64,000 bases of DNA from NCBI RefSeq assembly GCF_000330505.1, contig NW_004191777.1, forward strand, positions 949,638 to 1,013,637, in the 5' to 3' direction. The position numbers and the translations under genes were made by a program. Below, in pieces: positions 23,016 through 32,330 of the stretch (positions within the stretch are counted from its first letter, which is position 1; each line of letters starts with the position of its first letter). Under the pieces are notes generated by a model. That model was not told the DNA's origin. It ran no database searches and was given only the letters and a program-made list of their open reading frames with translations. Source of the stretch: Entamoeba invadens IP1 (Eukaryota; Evosea; Mastigamoebida; Endamoebidae).

Positions 23016-24352
23016 ATGAGTCGATTAGATTATGTTGATACTCGTGATCCAGAATCTCGTATAACCTACACACAAAACGCCCCAGAACCTTTACAGGGTA
23101 CCTCGGTACAACAGGTACCAATTACTTATCAGGAATTGCCTCCTTTACCAAAAAGAAAAAGAGGAAGACCGAAAAAGACACAATTATTAAACACTTCTGC
23201 GACACTTCCTACATCATCCACATCAAATCTTTCCTACAAGAAGAGAGTGTACACACGAATAACTAACCAAATTAGAAACAAACTTATCGAAATGTGGAAA
23301 GAACATGGAGACTTTTGGTTATCGGGAAAGTATTCAGAAGAAGTTGGTATCAAGAAAAAATATGTTGAAAATATGTTAGTAAAACTAAGAGCTGGCAAAT
23401 CTATTTACCCCAAGAACCATTATTATAGAAAAAGTAGTACACTTCCTTTTCAACATCTTGTTGAAAATGCAATCATAAGAGACAGCACGATAACAATCGA
23501 TGAAATCCGCGAGACGATTGCACAGGAAGAAAAACTTAGGATGCAAAGAGGACAGGAAGAAATTATACTGAATTTTGAAAACATCGACAATACCATGATT
23601 TCAGATGAAGAGCTTGATAATTACGCGCCTTCCAAATCTTCGATTGCCAAATTTATGAGTGGACAAACAGCCAAAAACGAGGAACGAGAAGTCCCGATAT
23701 TTTCGTTTAAACGAGTAAAAAATAGAGGAGTGTCGGCCAACACAACAGATAACAAAACAAAAAAATTGAAGCAGTTAATCAACTTCGTAGTTATATATCC
23801 GGCGGAGCAAAATGGGTCTGTGTCGATGAGACAAGTTGGAGAGTTGGTACAACAGCAGCTTATGGATGGGCAGCACGAGGAAAAGAATGTTTTGTAACCA
23901 AAGCAAAAGGAGGAGTGAGGCTGACGTCGATATGTGCTTTGGACTGTGATGGCTTTTCGTATTGCAATTTGACTTTTGGCACTAACACAATCGAATCATT
24001 CAAAACATATTTCAAATATCTCGAACATGAATATGATTTAAAGGGGCGTCGATGTGTTTTTTGGTGCGACAACTGCGATATACATAATTGTATTCAAAGA
24101 GTGCTCGAAGGAACGGGTCATGTCGTAGTTTTTAATGCGGCGTATTCACCTGCACTGAATCCTATAGAAAATGTCTTTGGGCTGTGGAAACGCAGAGTAG
24201 AAAAAAATATCAGAATTTGGAGAAGTGTTCAAGATTTGCTCGACAAAATAACAGAAGGATTCAAATCGATAAACAGTGAAGAAGCACAAGCAACATTTGA
24301 AAAGGTTAGAGAGGAAATATGGCCCAAAGTTTTCAACCGAGAAGATATTTAA
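23016..24352 (+). CDS. Mariner-like DDE transposase in two frames (ORF1 23016-23897, ORF2 frame to 24352)
   Basis: ORF1 (293 aa) starts MSRLDYV and has an AT-hook/nuclear-signal motif KRKRGRPKK near residue 47, then a helix-turn-helix-like region (WLSGKYSEEVGIKKKYVENM). The catalytic domain lies in the -1 frame: CVDETSWRVG holds the first Asp, FWCDNCDIHN the second, SPALNPIENVF the Glu. The two frames meet at 23759-23765, seven As read A_AAA_AAA in the ORF1 frame, a canonical -1 slippery heptamer. Shifting there gives a fused product of about 445 aa with no other break. By my count 32 residues separate the second Asp from the Glu, against 34 in Tc1. The rest of ORF1 past the heptamer (to 23897) has no family character, so it is the unshifted read-through. 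A plain one-base deletion or sequencing error would look the same. Confidence 0.85.
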
Positions 24353-25085
24353 TTTTTCATTGAGTTTTTTTTATGAAATTTGTTAAATAATACTATAATA
24401 TTTAGTATAAATTATTAAATTTTTAGTACGTTATTTTTGTTAATTTTTGAATTGTTTTAAAAGACTGTAAAAACACAATAACTTATAAAGAATTCAATCC
24501 TTTTTCAACGTAAATTTGCCCAATCTTTCAGTAAATACATCCTTTTTTGGGAAATTCTGTCCAAATTTAAAAAATTCTATACTTTTTATAAAGAATTCAA
24601 TCCCATTAATCGAAAATATATCCATTTTAAAGAAATAGCGTCTCAATTATTAGGAATTGCGTCCTTTTATAAGAAAACAAATCCTTTTTATAAATAATCC
24701 GATCCCATTTAATTGATTTTAATCCATTTTATTGGGAAATATACCCTTTTCGGATAATCAAATCATTTCTCAAAAAAATCGTAGAGTCAGTCTTTTAACG
24801 TTATCTGGTCTCAAACGTTATCTGGTGGACAAAAAATAGCTTCATTTTTGTCTAAACATCGGGCATTAGGTAAAGCGTGAAAAAACCCGAAACAATTGGG
24901 ATGGATTTTTGGGACTGCTCCCCGAATTATTCCATTTATTATGGTCCAAAAGGCACCAGATAACGTTTGAGACCAGATAACGTTAAAAGACAGACTGTAT
25001 CCATTTTATTAAAAATTATACCCATTTTAGAAAAAACAAATCCTAACCAATAATAATTATATCCTTTCTAAACAAACTTTGACTG
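24353..25085 (-). repeat. Right terminal inverted repeat, interrupted by a nested element
   Basis: This is the reverse complement of 22431-22947, base for base as far as I can check by eye, except for a 216-base interruption (one TA copy plus 214 bp) after 24783. Net length without the insertion is 517 bp. Confidence 0.9.
24784..24997. mobile_element. Nested miniature element, 214 bp, TA target duplication
   Basis: It is inserted in the right inverted repeat of the mariner-like element. The uninterrupted left repeat gives the empty site, so boundaries are exact: TA at 24782-24783 and 24998-24999 surround it. Its own inverted repeats are 44 bp (24784-24827, 24954-24997) with two mismatches (GAGTCAGTC against CAGTCTGTC). 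Each repeat carries AACGTTATCTGG twice in direct orientation. The 126-bp core has no coding capacity. It is a non-autonomous mariner-type MITE; its ends differ from those of the host element after CAGTC, so another transposase probably mobilised it. Confidence 0.92.
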
Positions 25086-25087
25086 TA

Positions 25088-25430
25088 ACTAATAATTTAA
25101 ACCAAATAAATTGTTCAAAGTCATAAAAAAAGAAAAGTTGGTAATGTTAAAAAAAAGTCTATCAAAGCGTAGTTTCTAAAAAAAATGATAAAAATATATT
25201 CTTATTATTTTGTTATTTATATTACTATTAAAATACTTATAAAAACAGGATTATTGATACAAATTCTTAACTTAAAACTTATTTGTAAATTTTAGTTACT
25301 CTGGTCAAAGTCCACATTATTAGTTGAGACTTTTCAGACCACAATTCCAATCAAATTAAAAACCGAAGTGGACTTCTTTGAAAATTCCAAAGAAATATTT
25401 TTGATTATTGCAAATAAGAATTTGAGAGCC
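25088..25430. other. AT-rich spacer between the transposon and the Smr gene
   Basis: About 340 bases. The last half is less AT-rich and likely holds the upstream regulatory region of the Smr-domain gene. No specific factor site is recognised beyond the TATA-like box described next. Confidence 0.5.
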
Positions 25431-25462
25431 TATAAAAAGGTTGTTGACTTCTTTTTCATTCA
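25431..25462 (+). promoter_or_regulatory. Candidate core promoter of the Smr-domain gene
   Basis: TATAAAAAGG at 25431-25440 is followed 27 bases later by CATTCA (25457-25462), resembling the TATA-like element and the ATTCA-type initiator of Entamoeba genes. The ATG is 10 bases further on, matching the very short 5' leaders of this genus. Confidence 0.5.
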
Positions 25463-25471
25463 ACCAGTGTA

Positions 25472-26188
25472 ATGGGCTGCTGCTTGTCTAAAAAGTCGAA
25501 TAAAGTCACCGAGAGCACACCTCTGAATGACCAGAAGACTACCCCCAACACAGAAACTGTTCCAGCGCAGACCACCACAACATATCAAGGTATTGACAAC
25601 ACCAAACAAGATGCTCCAAAAGAACAAAAGCAAGCTGAAGGCACACACACTCCACAACCAAAAGGTGACGCACCAGTCATTGAAGATAGACCCAATGGCA
25701 AGAAAGAAGTAGTCTCTGGTGATAAAAGTATATTACTTGATGAGATTTATGCAAAACACTACGGCAAAGTTGATAAAAAGCATGACGCAGTTGAAGAAGC
25801 CAAAAAGGCGTGGTTAGCCTCCAAAGAGTCCAAATCCCCGGACACCCAAGAAAAGCACGACGCCTTCCAAAACCTCAAAAAGGAATTTGAAGATTCGAAA
25901 CTTGAAGCCCACCGTGGTGCTTTCAATGAAGTTCAAATTTATATGAATGAAGAAGACACCATTGATCTTCATGGACTTCAAATAGAAGGTGCTATTTTGA
26001 TGATGAAAGAACAAATAGAACAACGCAAGTCACAAGGCAAAAAGGTCTTAAAACTTCAATGTGGGATGGGTCATCATAACACTGTAGGTTTTTCTAAAAT
26101 CAAAGAAGAAGTCGTCAAACAACTCCAAGAAATGAAGATAACTTACACTGAAGAAGCTGATCACGGCTTAGTCATTGCCAACTTGTAA
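25472..26188 (+). CDS. Membrane-anchored Smr-domain protein, 238 aa
   Basis: The protein begins MGCCLSKK: Gly2 with Ser6 fits N-myristoylation and the adjacent Cys3-Cys4 fit palmitoylation, so it is probably tethered to the inner face of a membrane. Residues 10-90 are Thr/Gln/Pro/Lys-rich and disordered. Residues 95-145 form a charged helix. The C-terminal 80 residues are a Smr domain: TIDLHGLQIEGA matches the LDLHGL opening, LKLQCGMGHHN the GxGxHS loop and a final strand GLVIANL. Smr domains occur in MutS2 as well as in RNA or DNA nucleases of eukaryotes; in the HGL and GxGxH motifs both histidines are present. A membrane-anchored Smr domain is unusual. What it cuts or binds is unknown. Start chosen by the acylation motif and the TATA-like box upstream. 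Confidence 0.85.
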   Translation: MGCCLSKKSNKVTESTPLNDQKTTPNTETVPAQTTTTYQGIDNTKQDAPKEQKQAEGTHTPQPKGDAPVIEDRPNGKKEVVSGDKSILLDEIYAKHYGKVDKKHDAVEEAKKAWLASKESKSPDTQEKHDAFQNLKKEFEDSKLEAHRGAFNEVQIYMNEEDTIDLHGLQIEGAILMMKEQIEQRKSQGKKVLKLQCGMGHHNTVGFSKIKEEVVKQLQEMKITYTEEADHGLVIANL

Positions 26189-26292
26189 GACATTGAATCG
26201 ATTCGATTTTATTATACCATTATAATTCTTTTACTATAATTTATCATAAATTAAGACAACACAAATATTTATTACACAGCAGAAGTACAGCA

Positions 26293-28599
26293 TCACATTC
26301 TCAACAGCCGCATTAAAGAGTCGATGACTTCGTCATTGTGGACGTACTCGTATTTATTCAGTTGTGCGGTGTTAATCAATTTCAAGAATTCAGAGAGACT
26401 TCTGATTTTGGCCAAGTTCAAGTATTTTTTGTCGGGGAGAATGAACGTGTCCATCTCATTGATGTTGACAACGTCGTGCATCCAAAGCGACAAAATTGGT
26501 ATTTTCGGGAATGGGCGCATCTCAAATAAAACTCTGTAGTTATTATGGTTCTTACTTATTGAAAACGTGTCTTGGAGTTTCTCGTATATTTGAATGTATT
26601 TCTTGTCGACTTTCTAGTTGTAAATAATAGTATATTATTATTATTCATTTATTATTGCATTATAGTATAGTAATAATACTAGAGTACTAGTGTAGTATAG
26701 TATTATTACCATATAATATTACTATTATTATTAATAGTATTATTACTATACATTAAACTATAACAAACTTCCCATATAGCAGCACATGTTGTTGATGAAC
26801 GAGACAAGACTGAATAGATGATAAACGCGATATTAAAGTCGTTTTCGTCGTAACACTCTTTGGCGACTTTAATCGCCTTTTCTACGTCTTCTTTCTTTGG
26901 TTCGGAACATAAGATGTCGACCATGATATCTTCAAAACACCGAAGCCCTTTGATATACCGTTCGAGACTCCCTTCTTCATTCCGAAGATACATGTCATAC
27001 TTCATGACTTGACATAACCCAGTCTGGTCAAATAGAATCACCTGTTGCGCAAAGACTTTCTTATCCATATCGAAAAACGCCTTTTTGACGGTCGATATGA
27101 TCCGATTGATCTCTTCGACGTTCTTAAGAGTGATTCGGGATCTCACTATACTTGCGCGCTTCTGGTCAAAAAGTGATTCGACGTGTTTGTTAGTGTAAGG
27201 ACTCATTTTCGATAAACTTGTTCTTGGCTCTGCGTATTTCTTTAGTGTCTCCGTCAACTCGCCTTTGAACTTCTGCGTCATTAAAGTGCTTCGAACTAAC
27301 ACGGCTTTGACTCTTTCAAACAAATAGGCGCATTGCTCTCGTATTGCGTTGCCCATGATATCAAGCCAAGTCATGATCATCTTTTCGTATCGGTTCACTC
27401 CAAACGCAATCCACTCTTTCGTCACTCTCATGTCTTTCGAGTCCTTTTCCAGTTGGTCCAGTACCTTCACAAAACTTTCAAAAGTAGTTGGGAAGTCTGC
27501 AATGTAAGGAGTGAACTGGATGTAATCCTCTAAGAACTGTCCAAACTGATTGATACGACTAAACACTATTTGTAACATGACTTCGTTGCTACAATGTGTG
27601 ATGACCAACGTTCTTCCACTTACAATATAAAATGGTTCTCTTGATTGGAGCTATATGTAAGTTATATTATTCTTATTATTATATTATATAATAATAGTTA
27701 ATGTAGTATAGTTATAATATCAATTAATTAATTATTTAATTGATTATTTGCAATAATTGAGTAATTATTATTAATTAACTAATAGTTTATGATATTACAA
27801 TTGCAAAAGTCCAACAACAAACATCAAAAACGTCTTGTTCCTTATTCTTACACAAATCTAAGAAACACCCAATTCGAAGTAACAAGTCGATAGACATTGT
27901 CCTCACAAACCCACCACAAACCATCACTCGACATATCATCTGCATGAAATTTTCATTTGCATCTCGCAGCCTTTTAAGATATTTAACAAAGCATCGGAGT
28001 AACTCGCAGTGTGTGACTTCCATTGCGTGGACACAAATTCTGCACTCGACAACGTCCGACTCTGTGTATGGTATTTTAACTCTCCCGCACCGTGTCTCGT
28101 CCTCGAAGATATAAATTGAGTGTGTGAAGCATTTCAAAAGCAGTTTCCCAAATTTGGTCGACATCTCTTTTTCACTCTTCGACTGTTTCCACGCGTCGGA
28201 GGACGGGATGATTTCCTTCATTAGGACGTCGACATCATTTTCCATGACACTTTCATTGATGAATTTTTCTTCGACGACTTCATGTGCCAAATCGAGCACA
28301 TGGGTGGGTATACAGTCTGTTAACCCCACTGATTCGATGTCGACTCGTGTTCTAAAATTAGTTGATGTTTTTATCATGTCAGTCAATTTTTTGATTGTGT
28401 TTCTTCGTTTTGGTGTTGGTTGTTGTTCTGTTGTGTCTGTTTCTAAGAATAAGTCGGGCGAATTTTTGATTTTGTCTGGAGACCCTTTCGACTGGGAAAT
28501 GGTCCTCTGACGCTTTTTATAGAGCGGAGAAAGTGTGGGCATGGTCCCATCTTGGCCTATAGAGTTTGAACGTTGTGGAGAATTTATTTGGATACTCAT
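26293..28599 (-). CDS. RasGEF, three exons, 659 aa
   Basis: Reading exons 28599-27823, 27650-26769 and 26613-26293 gives one open protein of 659 aa. Both introns (172 and 155 nt) start GTTTGT, end ATAG or CTAG and are phase 0. The N-terminal 90 residues are Ser/Thr/Pro-rich and basic. A RasGEF N-terminal helical module follows (VDVLMKEIIPSSD). Exon 2 carries the CDC25-type catalytic core: FAQQVILFDQTGLCQVMKYDMY matches the opening helix, and DENDFNIAFIIYSVLSRSS followed by AAIWE matches the NFNSLMAI..L..I.RLK.TW region. Exon 3 contains NNYRVLFEMRPFPKIPILSLWMHDV, equivalent to NYR..L....PCIPYLGVYLTDL. The product should load GTP on a Ras-family GTPase. The sequence is divergent, so the substrate cannot be named. 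Confidence 0.85.
26614..26768 (-). other. RasGEF intron 2 (155 nt)
   Basis: It begins GTTTGT after TGGGAA and ends AACTAG before AAAGTCGAC. Nearly all A/T. Removing it extends the catalytic domain into its C-terminal third. Confidence 0.85.
27651..27822 (-). other. RasGEF intron 1 (172 nt)
   Basis: It begins GTTTGT after TTTGAT and ends ACATATAG before CTCCAATCAAG. It is the longest intron placed in this window and contains A/T palindromes. Confidence 0.82.
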
Positions 28600-29927
28600 C
28601 GCTGTTATTTACAGTTCATTATCAAATAAAGAGGAAATTCAAATGATAAAATGCGAAGAAAGTATATTGGAAATACAGAGGATAAAATCGGTGACGGAAA
28701 TCGTGAATTAAAATCAAAATTTATTTTTCTTTTATTTTATTGTAAAATTGGTTAAAATAGTGGTCTTTTTGAAAAGAAGAATATTTTATGTTTTGTTTTT
28801 TATAATTTTTGTCGTTTCAAGGGTTATTATTAATTCATTGGGCTTACTAAGAAGTATAATTAATGTATAAATTTATAATAAATGAAAAGTGAAAAATTAA
28901 AAATATTTTTAATGATAGTCTATTAATAGTGACAAGTTTGTCAACAACTCTAAATTGTATAATTGAGTTTATTATATTGAGTTCAATCAACAATCTATTA
29001 TTAAATAGATCTTTATAAGCGTTAATTTAATTATATATAATCAATTATAATTATATAGTAATATTACTAATAATATATGTATATTTTATTTGTTTGAAAT
29101 TAAAAAATAATTTTTTTGATAAAACTAAAATTAATTATTTTATTTTTGATTTGTAATTATTTAATTAAATTATGAAAAACACATAGTTTTTTTTTAATTA
29201 AACAGACATAGTTTATCTATAAACGTAATCAAGGAAATTCGAGACTATTAACACTAGAATATTTAAGGAATTTGTTCGAAACACTTCCAAAACACCGTTT
29301 CATAATTATTACCATATTTTTGTGGTAAATATAATAATAATTTAATTAAATAATATAATAAAATAAAAAGTCAATAACATATAGTTTAACATATAGTGTG
29401 GTATTAATATGTTTATATTATATTTAATTATAAAAGTATTATAATAAAAATCTATTAATAAAAAAGTAATTTTTATTATTCATTTGTTGATAAATAAGAT
29501 ACAATAATATATTCCAACTTTGTTATATCAAAGTATATTTAATTAATTACCTGCGTTTTTTATATGTTTTTTTAATTTTACGTTTGCATTAATGATACTC
29601 GAAAACGATGTGAAGTGTGTAATAATTACTTAACCGAAAGATGCCACCTTTTTTGTTAAACAAACTTTTTATTATATTCTATACAATAAGTCACTGTATA
29701 TTGGTCTTGTTTTTTTATCACTAATACACACTGAAGATAATGCTTATAAATAACATAATTGATGACGATTAATTAATTCTGAAACTCTCCAATGTTTTGA
29801 AAAATCAAAAGAAAATCGCAAGAAAACCCGAATTAAGCTTTAGAAATACTCCTTTATTAATTCATTAAAATTGAATAATCTAAAATAAGCACATTTTTAA
29901 AAAACTGAAAAACAACAGAGGTTGACA
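28600..29927. other. AT-rich spacer
   Basis: This 1.3-kb divergent intergenic region lies between the RasGEF start (minus) and the unknown gene at 29928 (plus). It should contain both promoters, but I see no TATA- or initiator-like element I would defend. No open frame worth calling. Confidence 0.55.
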
Positions 29928-30500
29928 ATGTTATCCAAAAAGATTCTGAAAAATCGTGAGTCGCGTGACATTTACATTGATTACCAATGCGTCCTCATGG
30001 TGTTACTGACTTCAGACACGAGTTTTCTTATTTCAAAACCGCAGAAATGGTCTATTACTTCAAAGAGTTTTATTAAAATACGAACGTTGACAATTTACGA
30101 AAAACATTCAGGAGAGATATGGGAATTTCCATTACAAAAATTTATTAAAGACCGTTCACAACAAAAGGTATTTGATTTGCTTAAAGAGGGTTATTCAAAG
30201 AAGACTGCAACACGGCGAGTGACTTATGAACGGATGCGAGAAGGTATTCATTATTTAGAGGATATGTTACTTTTCAAAGGATTTAAAATGGAGAATGACG
30301 GGGAGAACAGATTTGGGTTTACTGGGAATGTTAAAATTACTTTCCCTGATGGGAGAGTGATGACTGAGAAGAATATCAGAACTGTTGGAAACATAATATG
30401 GGAATATTTCAGAGATAAACTCAATAAAAAACAGGAGTATGTTATTGATAAAAACGAACTTATAAAACTACAAGGTGACCTTCTAGCCATCGTTCTATAA
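29928..30500 (+). CDS. Hypothetical protein, 190 aa
   Basis: The first ATG of the frame is 29928 (the open frame begins at a TTG six bases earlier). The product is basic and mixed alpha/beta, with a central stretch (SKKTATRRVTYERMREGIHYLED) and a later GFTGNVKITFPDGRVMTE, which reads like a small beta-sheet domain. There is no signal peptide, membrane segment or cysteine motif. I do not recognise the family. Composition is intermediate between spacer and typical genes here, so it may be a fast-evolving lineage-specific gene. It converges with the Nudix gene, 220 bases away. Confidence 0.55.
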   Translation: MLSKKILKNRESRDIYIDYQCVLMVLLTSDTSFLISKPQKWSITSKSFIKIRTLTIYEKHSGEIWEFPLQKFIKDRSQQKVFDLLKEGYSKKTATRRVTYERMREGIHYLEDMLLFKGFKMENDGENRFGFTGNVKITFPDGRVMTEKNIRTVGNIIWEYFRDKLNKKQEYVIDKNELIKLQGDLLAIVL

Positions 30501-30720
30501 TTTCATTCTTTATGTGTTTATTATTTTTGATAATATAGAACACGACTACAACACTTACTTTTCATTTATATATTATAATCTACAAATAAAAAGTATATAA
30601 ATGACACATTTTATGTATTAAACATATGTAAAGTCTATATACAAATTACAACTCAAAACGAATAGAACTACTTAAAATCCACAAAGAACATTTGAAATCC
30701 AAAAAATCACTTAAATATTG

Positions 30721-31635
30721 TCAGTTTTCTCGTACGAAGTGTTCGAAAAGTTGATGTGCAATATATGTGGGTGGTACAGTATAAAGTCCCTCAGGTTTCT
30801 CTTGTTTAGACTGTAAAATTGCTCTTCTGACTTGTGCCTCATCGACCCAAAATGCCTCGTCGAGTTCCTTTCCAGGTTCTTTGTCTATATTTGTGTTGAT
30901 AGCAGTGGCTTCACACCCGATCATGATTTGATTAGCCGCATTAATCGGATATGCCGATGAAGTCACATACTTCACATCTTTCACGTGAATTTGAACTTCT
31001 TCCCAAACCTCTCGTTCAACGCACTTTTCAATTGACTCTCCGACCTCTAAGAAGCCTGCGACGCATGTATACCTATTGACTGGCATGATACTCTTTCTGA
31101 CAAACAAACACTTTCTCTCAGTAGGGTGTTTGACAACGACAATGATACACGGATCTGTTCGTGGAAAGCACATATTGTGACAATTGCCACATGTGAAGTG
31201 TGTTCCGTAGCCCGCATAATGCATTTGAATGCCACATCTTGGACAGAATGAATATTGTTGATTGAATTTGACAAGTGAATATCCATACCCCGCTATGTCA
31301 CCAACTTCCGTCGCCAATTTCATCACATCACGAATTTTAATGGAAGTCACTTTGGGAGGATTTTTGAAGACAACTGCTATGTAGTGGCTCTTCTCGGTTG
31401 TACCCATATAGATGAGGAGAGTGTATCCAAACACTTTGACATCACTTTCAGTGAAAAACGGCGTTTTGTTTTCTTTCAATAGAATTTCGGAGTCGGAGTA
31501 GCCCACAAAAATCAACTCTTTGTGCGTGTTATTTAATGCGGAAATTAAAGAAGACATCTCTGAAGACTTTTCTGACTCGCGAATAGAGTCAAGACGCTCC
31601 ATGTGACATTGAGTGAAATTCATTGGAATGAACAT
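30721..31635 (-). CDS. Nudix hydrolase of the NADH pyrophosphatase (NudC/NUDT12) type, 304 aa
   Basis: An N-terminal NUDIX-like domain (residues 1-120) precedes a zinc ribbon CPRCG...CGNCH (near residues 127-150) and a Nudix box starting GFLEVGESIEKCVEREVWEE near residue 193. This order is that of NudC/NUDT12, which split NADH to NMNH and AMP and can remove NAD caps from RNA. The four zinc-ribbon cysteines and the catalytic REVWEE glutamates are intact. Two features deviate: the box ends EEVQI rather than EExGU, and the downstream SQPWPFP substrate motif is degraded to SSAYPINAANQIMIG. Activity or substrate range may therefore differ. The ATG at 31635 is preceded by a GAACC sequence resembling the Entamoeba GAAC promoter element. 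Confidence 0.87.
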   Translation of the reverse strand: MFIPMNFTQCHMERLDSIRESEKSSEMSSLISALNNTHKELIFVGYSDSEILLKENKTPFFTESDVKVFGYTLLIYMGTTEKSHYIAVVFKNPPKVTSIKIRDVMKLATEVGDIAGYGYSLVKFNQQYSFCPRCGIQMHYAGYGTHFTCGNCHNMCFPRTDPCIIVVVKHPTERKCLFVRKSIMPVNRYTCVAGFLEVGESIEKCVEREVWEEVQIHVKDVKYVTSSAYPINAANQIMIGCEATAINTNIDKEPGKELDEAFWVDEAQVRRAILQSKQEKPEGLYTVPPTYIAHQLFEHFVREN

Positions 31636-32330
31636 GGAGTTTGGTTCAATATTTTAATATTAAAATTGCTTTCCCAATTTTGCATCAAATAAATTAATTT
31701 GTTAATTTAAATAGAATTGTATATTACTAATTTATAATTTATTAATAATAAAAACACTTTCGGTATGACCATGTTTTTCGAAAATCGGTTTAACTTGTTC
31801 TACTTTGATTTTTTTTTTGTTTTCACAACACGAAAATAATTTTTAAAATGATATTTTTAACTAATATTATAGTTGTTTTGTTTTTCGAAGTTTTTAAAAG
31901 TCGATTTGGTTTCTGGTTGAAGTATTTGTAAATTCAAAAAGTAGACAAACCATACGATAGATAACAAATTTCCGTGACGTTTGTAATGATGCAAAAATAC
32001 TTATTATTTAGTATTTTTAATAATTAAGTTTATTATAATTCCTCAACTATAAAAATTATTTATATAAAAGATAATTAATAACATTAAATTATAAACAAAA
32101 TTATTTTTTTACTATCAATCAGTCTAGAACAAAATTGTGTTTCTAGACAAAAAATTTTGAGAAAAACAAATTCAACTGATTGTCATCTTTTAATAATTGA
32201 ATTTTATAATTTATATAAGATTTATTATTTTAATGTTTTCTTATAATATTTATAATATTTATATAATATAATTATTACATACAAATTATTATAAATGATT
32301 AGTTGAACAACAACAAACACATTGTTTATC
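31636..32330. other. AT-rich spacer
   Basis: About 700 bases. A small stem GTCTAGAA / TTTCTAGAC sits near 32122-32148 with CAATCAGT / ACTGATTG outside it. It has no target duplication or clear ends, so it is not called an element. Confidence 0.5.

Larger units (their letters stand above)
22431..25085 (+). mobile_element. Tc1/mariner-type transposon, 2655 bp, with 517-bp terminal inverted repeats
   Basis: The ends read CAGTCAAAGTTTG and, at the right, the exact reverse complement. Each end is bordered by TA (22429-22430, 25086-25087), the target duplication of the IS630/Tc1/mariner superfamily. The inverted repeats span 22431-22947 and 24353-25085. After removing a 214-bp nested insertion plus one TA copy, the right repeat is also 517 bp, and the two appear identical by eye. 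Between them lies a two-frame DDE transposase gene (23016-24352). Identical repeats imply recent insertion or recent conversion. Repeats this long are unusual for the superfamily. Mariner-like elements are known in Entamoeba (the Mogwai and Gemini types), but I cannot say whether this is one of them. Confidence 0.93.

Noticed and set aside
23766..23790. Hairpin just after the slippery heptamer as a frameshift stimulator
   Set aside because: Only two bases from the heptamer instead of about five to nine, and the stem is six A/T-rich pairs with a bulge; too weak to call a stimulator.
32122..32185. Double inverted repeat in the spacer (GTCTAGAA stem inside CAATCAGT arms)
   Set aside because: Arms are short and offset, and no TA or other duplication flanks them.
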